A stretch of DNA of 64,000 nt from Acinetobacter kanungonis (GCF_009939195.1 NZ_JAACKC010000005.1:124001-188000), one strand, 5' to 3'; numbered from the stretch's first letter, positions 38,439 through 48,444 are shown. Made by a program: numbers and translations. Notes: generated by a model from the sequence alone, not told the origin.

Positions 38439-38453
38439 ATGCAAAAATTGCAT
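38439..38453. promoter_or_regulatory. ATGC-N7-GCAT site between aalR and aspA
   Basis: ATGCAAAAATTGCAT is a perfect LysR-type (T-N11-A) dyad centred 88 bases upstream of aspA and 53 upstream of aalR. It is the likely AalR operator for both directions. Confidence 0.75.
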
Positions 38454-38533
38454 GGATAAATATTTTTTTACATTAGCCAGCCTGAGGGTTCTGGCTCTAA
38501 GATAAATTTAACCCCGATATAGAGCTTCTCTAA

Positions 38534-39949
38534 ATGAATATTGAAATTAAATCACGGACTGAAAAAGACTTACTCGGTTTTAAAGAAGTCCCTTTCCATT
38601 GCTACTATGGTGTACAAACGCTTAGAGCTTTAGAAAATTTCAATTTAAGTCCTAATAAATTAAGCCATTTCCCTATTTTTATTAAAGCACTGGCAATGGT
38701 TAAATCTGCATGTGCAGTATCGAATTTTAAATTAAATAAACTTGAAGAAAATAAATACAATGCGATTCAATACGCATGCCAACAGTTGATGAATGATTTA
38801 TATCATGATCAATTCCCAATTGATATGATTCAAGGTGGTGCTGGTACTTCAACCAATATGAATGCAAACGAAGTTATTGCAAATATTGGCTTGGAATATA
38901 TGGGTCATTTAAAAGGTGAATATAAATATTTACACCCGAATAATGACGTTAATATGTCACAATCAACCAATGACGTATACCCTACTGCCATTAAAGTCGG
39001 TCTATTATTTTCTTTAGATCAACTTAACACCCCATTCCAAAACTTAATTGATAGTTTCCGTGCAAAATCTGAAGAATTTGCACATATTTTGAAAATGGGT
39101 CGTACACAGTTACAAGACGCTGTGCCTATGACTTTAGGACAAGAATTTGGTGCATTTGCCAATACTTTGCAAAATGACTTGAATATGCTTTACAGCATCA
39201 TGCCGAATGCATTGGGTGTTGTGAATTTGGCTGGTACTGCAATTGGTACAGGCATCAACACTGAAGTTGAATACCGTTTACATGCCATTGAAGCGTTGGC
39301 ACAAATTACACAAAAGAATATCTCTAGTTCGCCTGACTTAATTGAAGCAACTTCTGATATGGGTGATTTCGTTTTATTGTCTGGTTTCTTAAAACGTACT
39401 GCGACTAAACTTGCGAAAATTGCCAATGACCTTCGTTTATTATCGAGTGGTCCACGTGCAGGTTTAAATGAAATTCATTTAGAACCTCGTCAACCAGGCA
39501 GTTCAATCATGCCAGGTAAAGTGAACCCTGTAATTCCAGAAGCAATGAACTTGGCTTGCTACCAAATTATTGCAAATGACTTGGCAATTACCCTTTCTGC
39601 TGAAGCGGGTCAGTTGCAGTTAAATGCCATGGAACCGTTAATTGCATTCAAACTTTTTGAATCAATTGATTTGTTAGGTAAAGCTATGCGTATGTTCCAG
39701 CAAAAATGTATCGAGAATATCCAAGCTAATGCAGAACATTGCCAACACTTGGTCGACAACTCAATCGGTATCATTACTGTATTAAACCCATACCTTGGCT
39801 ATGAAACAACAACGCGTATTGCTAAAGAAGCAAACGAATCTGGTCAAAGTATTTTGGCGCTGATCAAAGCTGAAAACTTGCTTTCAGATAAAGTTTTAGC
39901 AGAAGTTCTTTCTGTACAAAACATGGTGCACCCTAAACAGTCTGCTTAA
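38534..39949 (+). CDS. aspA: Aspartate ammonia-lyase
   Basis: AspA converts L-aspartate to fumarate and ammonia, feeding aspartate carbon into the TCA cycle. The 471-residue protein has the fumarase/aspartase signature GSSIMPGKVNPVIPEAMN and the aspartase start (LGFKEVPFHCYYGVQTLRAL); the substrate loop GGAGTSTNMNANEVIAN is also present. It is divergent from the AalR-type LysR and ends in a strong terminator. With periplasmic asparaginase and the dicarboxylate symporter at 16-19 kb it completes asparagine to aspartate to fumarate use. Confidence 0.95.
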   Translation: MNIEIKSRTEKDLLGFKEVPFHCYYGVQTLRALENFNLSPNKLSHFPIFIKALAMVKSACAVSNFKLNKLEENKYNAIQYACQQLMNDLYHDQFPIDMIQGGAGTSTNMNANEVIANIGLEYMGHLKGEYKYLHPNNDVNMSQSTNDVYPTAIKVGLLFSLDQLNTPFQNLIDSFRAKSEEFAHILKMGRTQLQDAVPMTLGQEFGAFANTLQNDLNMLYSIMPNALGVVNLAGTAIGTGINTEVEYRLHAIEALAQITQKNISSSPDLIEATSDMGDFVLLSGFLKRTATKLAKIANDLRLLSSGPRAGLNEIHLEPRQPGSSIMPGKVNPVIPEAMNLACYQIIANDLAITLSAEAGQLQLNAMEPLIAFKLFESIDLLGKAMRMFQQKCIENIQANAEHCQHLVDNSIGIITVLNPYLGYETTTRIAKEANESGQSILALIKAENLLSDKVLAEVLSVQNMVHPKQSA

Positions 39950-39978
39950 GCATCTGATTTAATCATTTAAAATTAGAG

Positions 39979-40008
39979 AAAGGAACTTAGTCATTAAGTT
40001 CCTTTTTT
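39979..40008 (+). terminator. Rho-independent terminator after aspA
   Basis: An 11-base stem (AAAGGAACTTA / TAAGTTCCTTT) with a five-base loop and a T-run. Confidence 0.9.
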
Positions 40009-40298
40009 GTTACTGTACAGCCTAAATTTGACTGTAAATTTGAAAAATTGATGATGTTTTGATTACCATACCCACTCGCTAGTTTATTGTGAGTGTCATT
40101 TACGATCATTTCTGTATGCCGTTTGTTTTTCAATTCTTTATTTCTCTTCGATTTTAATTTTTAAAATCTTCGATGTAATGACTAATTTTTCTAGTTTTAC
40201 ATCCTTCTGTTTTAAAGCCATAACGAATTTTCAGCATCAGTTCATTTCTATAACACTTGCTCTATCTATTCTTTTTTAATCTTGTTTAGGAAACTTAC

Positions 40299-41426
40299 AT
40301 GCTTAAAAAATATGCTGCTCTGACGAGTTTACCTATTTTCTATTTTTATTCACCACTGGCCTTGGCTGATGAGGCAAATTTTCAATTTTCTGGGGTGGTC
40401 AATAGCAACTATCAATATAAAGAATATGCTGCCACTGAAAAAAGCAAAGCTAAATTTAATGACCTGACGTTGTATTTAAACTATCAAAAGGATCAATGGT
40501 CTGGCGCAGTGACCGCACGTTGTTACCAATTCGATGAATTATGTGATTTTACTGTGTTGTCGGATGCCTATTTTTCTTATCAATTTGATCCGAGTAAGTT
40601 GCTCACGGTGGGATTACAGCCTATTCCTTTTGGTGCCGATACTTATTGGGACAGCAGTTATTATGAAAGTATGATGTATACCTTAGGTATGCAAGACACG
40701 CACAATTTAGGCTTTCGTTATGATCAGCAAATTCAGCAACATGCATTAAGTATTGGTTATTTCCCCAGCGATGGTGGCAACTATATTGGTACAAGTCCAG
40801 ATGCATCGCGCTACAGTGCTAATTTTGTAAAAGGCAGTTCACTCGATACAACCCGCATTAAAGAACAGCATATGCTCTTTGGTAAATACAGTTATCAGCA
40901 CAAACATGCAGACTTAGATTATAAAGTCGGTAGTTCTCTGTGGTATTCCCAACTCGACAACCAAAACACGCATAAAACAGGTTCACGCTTGAATGGCAAT
41001 ATTTTTGCTAAAACCACAAAAGATCGGTTTGATTCGACCTTAACCTTCGGTTATCAACAGATTGATAATGCGCAAGATGACTTAAATTACTCCACTTTCG
41101 GATCTTTTGATTCCGAATATAACCTTGCTAATAATTCTTATTATTATGTGGCGGATCTGGGTTATCGAATTCCTGATCAATTTCAAACCCTGACTGGCTT
41201 CCGTCCTTATGTGGTGCTCAGCGGTCTTATGAAAAAAGACAACCTGCCAAACTCCTATCGCAATATTGCGGGACTGGCATTTGACTATAAGCAATTGCGG
41301 GTCAATGCCGAGTATATGTGGGCAAAGAATGACGCATTTATTGGTGGCGATATGAATGCTTTTGCAGATTCAAAAGATACGGACTGGAAGCAATTGTTCT
41401 ACCTGAATTTCGCCTTTAATTTTTAA
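40299..41426 (+). CDS. Outer-membrane porin-like protein
   Basis: The 375-residue protein begins with a signal peptide (SLPIFYFYSPLALA-DEANFQFSG) and is then an almost continuous series of amphipathic beta-strands ending in a C-terminal aromatic (FNFAFNF-like LNFAFNF), typical of outer-membrane barrels. It shows resemblance to short diffusion porins of pseudomonad/Acinetobacter type (about 16 strands) but lacks features that fix the substrate. Two cysteines (ARCYQFDELCDF) could form a loop disulfide. It follows aspA after 290 bases and could admit the acidic amino acids that the window consumes, an inference from position only. Confidence 0.82.
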   Translation: MLKKYAALTSLPIFYFYSPLALADEANFQFSGVVNSNYQYKEYAATEKSKAKFNDLTLYLNYQKDQWSGAVTARCYQFDELCDFTVLSDAYFSYQFDPSKLLTVGLQPIPFGADTYWDSSYYESMMYTLGMQDTHNLGFRYDQQIQQHALSIGYFPSDGGNYIGTSPDASRYSANFVKGSSLDTTRIKEQHMLFGKYSYQHKHADLDYKVGSSLWYSQLDNQNTHKTGSRLNGNIFAKTTKDRFDSTLTFGYQQIDNAQDDLNYSTFGSFDSEYNLANNSYYYVADLGYRIPDQFQTLTGFRPYVVLSGLMKKDNLPNSYRNIAGLAFDYKQLRVNAEYMWAKNDAFIGGDMNAFADSKDTDWKQLFYLNFAFNF

Positions 41427-41432
41427 AGTCAA

Positions 41433-41466
41433 AGAGATGTGCTCAGACTCGGCTGAGCACATCTCT
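41433..41466. terminator. Hairpin between porin and exporter genes
   Basis: A 14-base perfect stem (AGAGATGTGCTCAG / CTGAGCACATCTCT) with a six-base loop between convergent genes. The T-run is weak in both directions. Confidence 0.6.
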
Positions 41467-41473
41467 ATGCCAT

Positions 41474-42592
41474 TTAAGACAATCGATTGCGAAATAACCA
41501 AGCTGCCAAGGGCAAAGTGATACAGGTCAGGACAATCATTGGAATAAAATCATATTTTACTTGGGCAAATTCAGCCCCTTCCAAATACACACGTAACACC
41601 AAGTCAATGCCAAATCGTAAAGGATTGATATACGTCGCAATCTCAAGAAACTGTGGCATATTCTGTACGGGTGTCAGTAGTCCAGACAACAACATGAGTG
41701 GCATAATCAGCAAGAACGTAAAAAACATGGCTTGTTGCATATTCAATGCAATTGCAGAAATAGACAGCCCAACCCCCACAACCGCAATATTAAAGCTAAC
41801 CAAACCTAAATACAGCAAGCCAATCGAGCCTTGCATCGGGATTTGAAACCAAAACAAGATAATTAGAAAAATAATCGTAGACTGGATTAAGCCAACAAAG
41901 ATCGGCGGCAAAGCTTTGCCAATCATAATTTGTACAGGGGTATATGGGGTCACTAAAAGTTGATCGAATGTCCCTTGCTCCCTTTCCCTTGCCACAGATA
42001 AAGAAGATAGCAGTAAGGTTTGCATCATACTTAAAGCCGCAATCAAAGATGGCATGATCCCCCAGCGTGACTCATGATTAGGGTTATACCAAGTTCGCGT
42101 TTCTATTGTTAAAGCGGGACTGTTTTGTAAATACTGTTGATTAAACTGCTGTACAATCGTTGAAATATAGGCACTTGCTGCTCCCGCGGTGGAAGAATTC
42201 CGCCCATCGACAATCACTTGAATCGGTGATGCTTGTTGCTGCGTCAATTTCTGTTCAAAATCTTCGGGAATGGTAATTACGGCCAGAGCTTGACGCTCAT
42301 AAATGATCGGAGCAATTTGCTGACTATTTTCAAGCGTGGCTGTACGGTGGAAGATGCCTGAACCATCCAGCTTGGCGATGAGTTCTGTCGATGTACGGCT
42401 ATGGCTTAAATCCAGAATGGCATAGTCCACATTATTAACATCATACGTTGCAGCATAACCAAACAATAAAGACTGAATCAGCACTGGTGCAAACAATACG
42501 GTTCGATTGGCTGGATCACTAAATATGACCAGAAACTCTTTTCTGACCAAGACAGCCAGATATTGAAACCATGCTAAAAAGCGATGAATCAT
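41474..42592 (-). CDS. ybhR: ABC-2 type exporter permease (YbhR/YhhJ-like)
   Basis: The 372-residue permease has a single N-terminal helix, a large periplasmic loop (residues 50-180) and five C-terminal helices with LQQAMFFTFLLIMPLMLLSGLLTPVQNMP, typical of ABC-2 exporters. It lies last in a HlyD-ATPase-permease-permease array of the E. coli ybhGFSR type. It starts four bases after the first permease ends. The operon exports drugs or large hydrophobic molecules in related bacteria; the substrate here is not known. Confidence 0.85.
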   Translation of the reverse strand: MIHRFLAWFQYLAVLVRKEFLVIFSDPANRTVLFAPVLIQSLLFGYAATYDVNNVDYAILDLSHSRTSTELIAKLDGSGIFHRTATLENSQQIAPIIYERQALAVITIPEDFEQKLTQQQASPIQVIVDGRNSSTAGAASAYISTIVQQFNQQYLQNSPALTIETRTWYNPNHESRWGIMPSLIAALSMMQTLLLSSLSVAREREQGTFDQLLVTPYTPVQIMIGKALPPIFVGLIQSTIIFLIILFWFQIPMQGSIGLLYLGLVSFNIAVVGVGLSISAIALNMQQAMFFTFLLIMPLMLLSGLLTPVQNMPQFLEIATYINPLRFGIDLVLRVYLEGAEFAQVKYDFIPMIVLTCITLPLAAWLFRNRLS

Positions 42593-42596
42593 GTCT

Positions 42597-43721
42597 TTAT
42601 CTCAACTGTTTTTTAAGTGATTTACATGCCGCAAACATTAGCGCAACGACATAAAGTATAAGGATACTGCATTCCTTGAACCATAATCCCCAATCATCTC
42701 CCCCCAGAAATAGGGTTTTAATCAGTGACATAAAGTGTGTTGCAGGCAGTATCTGGCTAATGATCTGAATCACAAAAGGTAAATTTCGAATATCAAATAC
42801 AAAGCCTGACAGCATCATTGCAGGCATAAAACTGGCTAAAAGTGTAAGCTGGCTGGCTTGAAACTGACTTTGAGAAAAGCCCGAAATGGTTAGCCCCAAT
42901 AATAAGGAGACCAATAAATATAGAAAGCAGGCAGTTAAAATTGCAAATATTGAACTGCGCATCGGCACGTCAAACAAGACGGAAGATGCGATCAGACAAA
43001 TCACAATATCAATCAACCCAACCACTAAATATGGGATGAGCTTGGCAATCACCAATTCTAAGGGGCGTACTGGCGTGACAAACAAAGCTTCCAGTGTGCC
43101 TTGTTCCCGCTCTCTGGCAATTAATAAACCTGTCAGAAATGCCCCGATTAAGGTCAGCACCAAAACAATTAAGCCAGGAACCAAGAACCATGTACTGTTT
43201 GCCGATTCATTAAACCACATCCGTTGTTCTACGCTCACCGTCGCTTGGTTAGCTGTTGCATTCTGTCGTTCAGCTTGTAAATTTAAACTGTTGGAAATGG
43301 CGCCTGAGACATAACTTTGCATGCTCGAAGCAATACTGGTAGAACGTCCATTGGTCAGTAATTGAAGTTTGCCATCCCCTTGTAATTGCGCTGCCTCAAA
43401 ATTAGCAGGAACCACTAAAATGGCATCGACTGCATCATTTTTAATTGCAGAAATGGCTTCAGGCATGTTGTGAAATTGCTGTGCTGTTAGATATGGACTA
43501 CCGTTAATTCCAGCCACAATTTGCTGCGTCTGAGGAGAGGGTTGCTCAACCACGACCGCAACACGCCCGTTGCTTAAGTCAAAAGACAAGCCATAGCCAA
43601 ACAGCAGAATCAGAATAATCGGTAATAATAATCCAATCGCGAGACTACTTTTGGCTCGTAACAGTTGGATCGACTCTTTACGCGTTAAGGCTATCAAACG
43701 AATCAAGAAAGAAGACTGCAT
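42597..43721 (-). CDS. ybhS: ABC-2 type exporter permease (YbhS-like)
   Basis: The 374-residue permease is the partner of the one at 41474, with the same layout and FLTGLLIAREREQGTLEALFVTPVRPLELVIAK, a hallmark of these permeases. It begins at the last base of the ATPase gene, so their translation is coupled. The two permeases form the membrane pore of one exporter. Substrate unknown. Confidence 0.85.
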   Translation of the reverse strand: MQSSFLIRLIALTRKESIQLLRAKSSLAIGLLLPIILILLFGYGLSFDLSNGRVAVVVEQPSPQTQQIVAGINGSPYLTAQQFHNMPEAISAIKNDAVDAILVVPANFEAAQLQGDGKLQLLTNGRSTSIASSMQSYVSGAISNSLNLQAERQNATANQATVSVEQRMWFNESANSTWFLVPGLIVLVLTLIGAFLTGLLIAREREQGTLEALFVTPVRPLELVIAKLIPYLVVGLIDIVICLIASSVLFDVPMRSSIFAILTACFLYLLVSLLLGLTISGFSQSQFQASQLTLLASFMPAMMLSGFVFDIRNLPFVIQIISQILPATHFMSLIKTLFLGGDDWGLWFKECSILILYVVALMFAACKSLKKQLR

Positions 43722-45517
43722 TAGACACTCTCCTTTTCTATTGACTGAACCTGCCGTGCCTGCTCAACAATGGCAATAAAAGCACTGTTCATATCTTTGC
43801 CAGCATGTAGTCCTGCTTGTTGTCTTACCTCCTGAGGAGAGCCAAGTGCCAGTAATTTTCCAGCATCTTGAATGGCAATACGGTCACAGTACTCTGCTTC
43901 CTCCATAAAATGGGTTGTGACAATAATGGTAATACCACGGTCTGCAAGTTCGCCTATGGTGTGCCAAAACTCACGGCGTGCCAGTGGGTCAATCCCGCTG
44001 GTCGGTTCATCCAAGAATAAAATTTCAGGTTCATGTAACAGTGCAGCCACCATAGAAAGTCGCTGCTTAAATCCCGCGGGCAAGTCCCCGCTTTTGGCTT
44101 CAGGTTTTAAATGGAACTGCTGCAACATTTTTTCAATTTGCTGCTTCAGCCTTTTACCTGAAAGCCCATAAGCCCCGCCAAAGAATTTCAGATTTTCATG
44201 CACACTCAAATTTCCATATAGGGCAAATTTTTGCGATACATAACCAATTTTGGCGCGCGCATGAGCACGTGCAGTTCTTAAATTTACCCCTGCAACTTCT
44301 AGCATCCCACTACTGGCAGGTAATAAACCGCATAACATGCGGAAAGTCGTGGTTTTACCTGCACCATTGGGTCCCAGTAAACCGAAGATTTCCCCGCGAT
44401 GCACATCAAAAGAGGTACTGGCAACCGCTGTAAAATCACCAAATTTGCGCACGAGATTTTGCACGCTGATGACTTTTTCATCGCTATTATTGGGCTGATC
44501 AAATGTTAAAGCTTCTGAAGTTTGATCATCTTCCTTGTTATTTTGAATCAATGCCTTGGGTGTTGACTGTTGCTGTGTTTGATGCAAAATCAGCATAAAA
44601 GCATCTTCTAATTCAGCGGGTCTGGATTCAGCATGTATATTTTGCGGCAACAGTTGTTCTGGAAAAGCAGCATAAGCTTCTTGGGTGATAAAACGAACCA
44701 CTTCACCTTTGGGTACAGCATCGCAATACAGCGTCGTATTGTCTAATAAAGCTGCTTGTAACACCCGTGCTTTCATGTGTTTTGGTGGTACGGCTTGCCA
44801 TGTTCTGCCTTGTGCATATTCTCGCAATTGGCTTGGTGTACCTTGCTGGATCACCTGTCCCTCATACATCACATAGACTTGATCACAACGTTCTGCTTCA
44901 TCCATGTAAGCCGTGCTAATGATGACATTCAGCTTTTCTTCCTGAACTAATTTTTCGATGATGCCCCAAAGATCCCGACGGGAAAGTGGGTCTACACCGA
45001 CACTAGGTTCATCAAGCAATAAAAGTTCAGGCGAGCGTACCAGCGTACATGCCAATCCCAATTTCTGCTTCATTCCGCCTGAAAGTTGACCTGCCAATCG
45101 CTTGGTAAAAGCAGCTAAATCGGTAATGCGGAGTAAACGTTCGAAACGTTGCTGACGGACGTGTTGTGAAACCCCATGCAAGTCTGCATACAAATTCAGG
45201 TTTTCAATAATGCTTAAATCTTCATACAGTCCAAAGCGCTGTGGCATATAGCTAATTTGGTTTTGAATGGCTTGCGAATGTTCAGCGACATTCAAACCCA
45301 ATACGTCAAGTTGTCCTGCTGTCGGCTGATATAAACCTGCAATTAATCGAAGAAAGGTGGTTTTCCCTGCACCATCTGGACCAACCAAAGCAGTGAGTTC
45401 GCCTGCTTTAATCTGCATATTGATATTATTCAGCGCGCAGGTATCTTCAATGTGTTTTTGTTGAGACTTAAACACATGCTTCAAATCGACCGCCTGAAGA
45501 ATGTAGCTCGCACTCAT
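43721..45517 (-). CDS. ybhF: ABC exporter ATPase with two fused nucleotide-binding domains (YbhF/RbbA-like)
   Basis: The 598-residue protein carries two complete ATPase cores in one chain. The first has GPDGAGKTT, LSGGMKQK and LLLLDEPSVGVDP; the second has GPNGAGKTT, a changed signature PAGFKQRLSMV in place of LSGGQ, and ILFLDEPTSGIDP. Fused twin domains without a large N-terminal extension match YbhF. It overlaps ybhS by one base and adjoins ybhG by one base. Confidence 0.9.
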   Translation of the reverse strand: MSASYILQAVDLKHVFKSQQKHIEDTCALNNINMQIKAGELTALVGPDGAGKTTFLRLIAGLYQPTAGQLDVLGLNVAEHSQAIQNQISYMPQRFGLYEDLSIIENLNLYADLHGVSQHVRQQRFERLLRITDLAAFTKRLAGQLSGGMKQKLGLACTLVRSPELLLLDEPSVGVDPLSRRDLWGIIEKLVQEEKLNVIISTAYMDEAERCDQVYVMYEGQVIQQGTPSQLREYAQGRTWQAVPPKHMKARVLQAALLDNTTLYCDAVPKGEVVRFITQEAYAAFPEQLLPQNIHAESRPAELEDAFMLILHQTQQQSTPKALIQNNKEDDQTSEALTFDQPNNSDEKVISVQNLVRKFGDFTAVASTSFDVHRGEIFGLLGPNGAGKTTTFRMLCGLLPASSGMLEVAGVNLRTARAHARAKIGYVSQKFALYGNLSVHENLKFFGGAYGLSGKRLKQQIEKMLQQFHLKPEAKSGDLPAGFKQRLSMVAALLHEPEILFLDEPTSGIDPLARREFWHTIGELADRGITIIVTTHFMEEAEYCDRIAIQDAGKLLALGSPQEVRQQAGLHAGKDMNSAFIAIVEQARQVQSIEKESV

Positions 45518-45518
45518 G

Positions 45519-46538
45519 TTATTTTTTCTCTTGCGCTGAATTTACTGATGGCTCGATTTTTACTGTAACAGGCTGTCCCATTTTTAATTGATCGGTTGGG
45601 TCTTCGACATAAACACGTACTTCATAAACCAAGCTGGTACGAATATCTTTTGTTTGTACTGTTTTAGGGGTGAATTCAGCCACAGATGCGATATATCCAA
45701 CTTTTCCCTGAATCGGTTGGTCAGGCAAGCTATCCCGATAAATTTGCGCCAAGTTTCCCAAATGTATCTGATTCAATTGCGCTTCATTGGCATATACCCG
45801 CACCCATTTCGGATTGGTCAGTGCAAGTGTATAGACTGCTTTTTGTGCATTGGTCATATCCCCGACTTCTTGAAGACGAGTACGCACCACCGCATCATTC
45901 GGGGCAATAAGTACCGCCTGTTTTTGTTGATATTGGATATATTCTAAATTGGCTTTTGTCGCTTGGTATTGGGCTTTGGTGGCTTCACGATCTTCTTTAC
46001 GTGCGCCTTGCAGTAATAAATCCAGATTGGCTTGACGCTCTTTGACAGCAGCTTGAGCCGCATTTTTATTGCTTTGTGCAGCGTCAATTTCTTGTTGGCT
46101 AATGGCTTTACCCGCACTGCTAGAATTTAAAGCCAACAGACGTTGCAAGGCCTTACTGGTTTTGTCTAGCTCTGCTTGTGCAGAAGCAATTTGTGCACGT
46201 GCCTGCACAATCTCTTCAGGTCGCGCTCCTTCATCTTGGGTCAAAATCGCCTGTTGCTGAATGTCTAATTGTGCTTCGGCTTGCTTTTCTTGAATGTCTA
46301 GTGCAGAAGTATCTAGCTCTGCCAGCACTTGACCTAACTGAACATGATCACCTTCTTGCACATTCAGAGTTTTAATTCTACCTGCATTTTCAAAGGCTAA
46401 GGAGACCTGACGAATATCTACGTTACCGTAGAGGGTTAGGTCACTTTCGCTTGAACGATGTTTAAAATAAAACCAAGCCCCAACACTCCCCACGATTACT
46501 GCTATTAAAATAATGACTGCAATAGCTGTCTTTTTCAT
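45519..46538 (-). CDS. ybhG: HlyD-family membrane fusion protein (YbhG/YhiI-like)
   Basis: The 339-residue adaptor has one N-terminal membrane anchor (IAVIILIAVIVGSVGAWFYF), a lipoyl-like beta-barrel (ENAGRIKTLNVQEGDHVQLGQVLAELD) and a long coiled-coil hairpin from about 80 to 190 rich in Q, A and K. It bridges the ABC exporter in the inner membrane to an outer-membrane channel. It is first in the operon and divergent from a TetR regulator. No outer-membrane TolC-type gene adjoins. Confidence 0.9.
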   Translation of the reverse strand: MKKTAIAVIILIAVIVGSVGAWFYFKHRSSESDLTLYGNVDIRQVSLAFENAGRIKTLNVQEGDHVQLGQVLAELDTSALDIQEKQAEAQLDIQQQAILTQDEGARPEEIVQARAQIASAQAELDKTSKALQRLLALNSSSAGKAISQQEIDAAQSNKNAAQAAVKERQANLDLLLQGARKEDREATKAQYQATKANLEYIQYQQKQAVLIAPNDAVVRTRLQEVGDMTNAQKAVYTLALTNPKWVRVYANEAQLNQIHLGNLAQIYRDSLPDQPIQGKVGYIASVAEFTPKTVQTKDIRTSLVYEVRVYVEDPTDQLKMGQPVTVKIEPSVNSAQEKK

Positions 46539-46576
46539 CAGTGCTAGCCTTTTCTAATTGTGCTTATGCTACAAAG

Positions 46577-46599
46577 TTTAAATTCAATTTGAATTTAAA
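46577..46599. promoter_or_regulatory. 23-base perfect palindrome between exporter and TetR genes
   Basis: Two perfect 11-base arms, TTTAAATTCAA and TTGAATTTAAA, surround a single T. It lies between the divergent exporter and TetR starts, where a TetR dimer would repress both. This is the clearest operator in the window. Confidence 0.8.
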
Positions 46600-46657
46600 T
46601 TACCATAAGAGCAGGATCAAAGATATACTTCATCTTAATATACATTTGGGTGAAAAG

Positions 46658-47308
46658 ATGTCCAGAGCAAGACGTAGTGATGGTGATGTAACAAAGACGA
46701 AGATTCTTGAAGCCGCAGGTCAGCTAATTGCCCAATTGGGTTGGGCGCAAACAAGTAACAAGGAAATTGTTAAACTGGCTGAGGTTGATCTTGCGGCCAT
46801 CAATTATCACTTTGGTGGACGTGATGGCTTGTATCAAGCGGTACTGAGCGAAGCGCACGCCCATTATCTGAATGAGCAAGAACTTCAGGCTATTGCCGAT
46901 TTGCAATGTGATTCTGAAGAAAAACTGGGCATATTTTTTGAAACTTTGGTGGTTAAATTGGTCGAACACGATGTTTGGCACGGCAAAGTTTTTATACGTG
47001 AAATATTTTCACCTTCCGCACATTTATTAAATTTTTTTGAAACTGAAGGTATGCGTAAGTTTCAAATTATACGTCGTATTATTAGCCAAATTACCAGTCT
47101 AGATGAAAATGACCCGACCCTATTGCCCTGCATATTTAGTGTTGTTGCACCTTGCCTAATGCTGATCATGACCAGTTTGGCTGTCCCAGGTCCATTACAA
47201 AGTATGCGTTACATTCCTGCCAAGCAATTGGCACAACACTTTAAAACCTTCTCTTTGGCGGGTTTAAAAGCCGTTGTAGAAGCGCAAAAGCAATCGATCC
47301 CACACTAA
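46658..47308 (+). CDS. TetR/CecR-family transcriptional regulator
   Basis: The 216-residue regulator begins with SRARRSDGDVTKTKILEAAG then QLIAQLGWAQTSNKEIVKLA, a TetR helix-turn-helix, and has a C-terminal ligand domain. CecR (YbiH) is the TetR regulator of ybhGFSR in E. coli, so the divergent arrangement here is the same. Longer starts from 46541 give a long basic, low-quality N-terminus overlapping the palindrome, so the ATG at 46658 after GGGTGA was chosen. The ligand is unknown. A hairpin terminator follows. Confidence 0.88.
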   Translation: MSRARRSDGDVTKTKILEAAGQLIAQLGWAQTSNKEIVKLAEVDLAAINYHFGGRDGLYQAVLSEAHAHYLNEQELQAIADLQCDSEEKLGIFFETLVVKLVEHDVWHGKVFIREIFSPSAHLLNFFETEGMRKFQIIRRIISQITSLDENDPTLLPCIFSVVAPCLMLIMTSLAVPGPLQSMRYIPAKQLAQHFKTFSLAGLKAVVEAQKQSIPH

Positions 47309-47332
47309 AAAATACAGTTTTATTTTAATTCA

Positions 47333-47369
47333 TAAGCCTGCTTACACTTTTTATAGTGAAGGAGGCTTA
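47333..47369 (+). terminator. Terminator after the TetR gene
   Basis: TAAGCCT and AGGCTTA pair, with CTT-CACT inside paired to AGTG-AAG, giving a long imperfect stem with one bulge and one mismatch, 25 bases after the stop. Confidence 0.6.
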
Positions 47370-47461
47370 TATTATTTAGCTACAGTTCTAAGCTTTCATT
47401 TTTTAAAAGAGTCATTCCATAATAAGAGCACCCACTCAGCATAATAATAAGGAGTGCAACA

Positions 47462-48250
47462 ATGAATAAAGTAAACGGAAATGTAAGTCGTGAAGTCCAA
47501 GACCATCTTTTACTGATTGGTTTAGATCGGGTCAGTAAACGAAATGCCTTTGATAGCCATATGATTTTAGCGTTATCGCAAGCCTTGACCGATTACGAAG
47601 CTGATCCAGCTTTACGTTGTGCAGTCATTTATGCCCATGGGGAACACTTTACCGCAGGGCTAGATTTACTTGAGTTGCAAGATAAATTGGCACAAGGAAT
47701 TTTTAACTTTAGTGCAGACCAAATTGATCCATGGGGTGTGAGTGGTAAGCCCAGAACCAAACCCGTCGTGGTTGCAGTTCAAGGAACCTGTTTTACTGCA
47801 GGAATTGAATTAATGTTGAATGCAGATGTTGTGATTGCCAGTGAAGACTGCAAATTTGCGCAAATGGAAGTACAACGTGGCATTATGCCATTTGGTGGCG
47901 CAACCGTTCGTTTTATTCAAGCCGCAGGCTGGCAAAAAACCATGCCCTATTTATTAACGGGGAAAAGTTTTACATCTGCCACAGCTTTAGATTTAAACCT
48001 GATTTCAGAAAGTGTCATTCGTGGTAAGCAGTTCACGCGTGCTGTAGAAATTGCCCAAGAGATTTGCAAGTCAGCGCCACTAGCAGTTCAAGCTTTAATT
48101 CAATCTGCACAAGAAGCGAATTTGAAAGGTTCAGCTCAAGCATTGCAAAATTTAGCTTCATATTTGCCTGCATTATTTCAATCGGAAGATGCACATGAAG
48201 GCGTGATGGCGATGGTTGAGAAACGAAAACCTGTATTTAAAGGGAAATAA
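47462..48250 (+). CDS. Enoyl-CoA hydratase/isomerase (crotonase) family protein
   Basis: The 262-residue protein has the crotonase fold with GEHFTAGLDLLEL (oxyanion region) and GTCFTAGIELMLNADVVIASEDCKF. It should hydrate or isomerise an acyl-CoA double bond. The second oxyanion segment carries Thr-Ala-Gly in place of the usual GGG, which is seen in divergent family members. It stands alone with AAGGAG 10 bases before its ATG; no acyl-CoA dehydrogenase or thiolase adjoins, so its pathway cannot be named. An odd feature is the absence of the usual paired catalytic glutamate region (only one Glu, in GIELML). Confidence 0.85.
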   Translation: MNKVNGNVSREVQDHLLLIGLDRVSKRNAFDSHMILALSQALTDYEADPALRCAVIYAHGEHFTAGLDLLELQDKLAQGIFNFSADQIDPWGVSGKPRTKPVVVAVQGTCFTAGIELMLNADVVIASEDCKFAQMEVQRGIMPFGGATVRFIQAAGWQKTMPYLLTGKSFTSATALDLNLISESVIRGKQFTRAVEIAQEICKSAPLAVQALIQSAQEANLKGSAQALQNLASYLPALFQSEDAHEGVMAMVEKRKPVFKGK

Positions 48251-48444
48251 ATTTGAATTATAGAGTTATTTTAAAAATCTTAATCTATTGAAAGATAAAG
48301 CAAAATAGATATAAATGGCGGTGATTGATTACTACTTTTAGTACCTCAAAGTATATAGAGTAGATTCAAAGATCCATTCATGAGATGTTTTATCAACATC
48401 TTATTATAGACTAGCTAAAGAAACTGACTTAGATACCTTGCACC

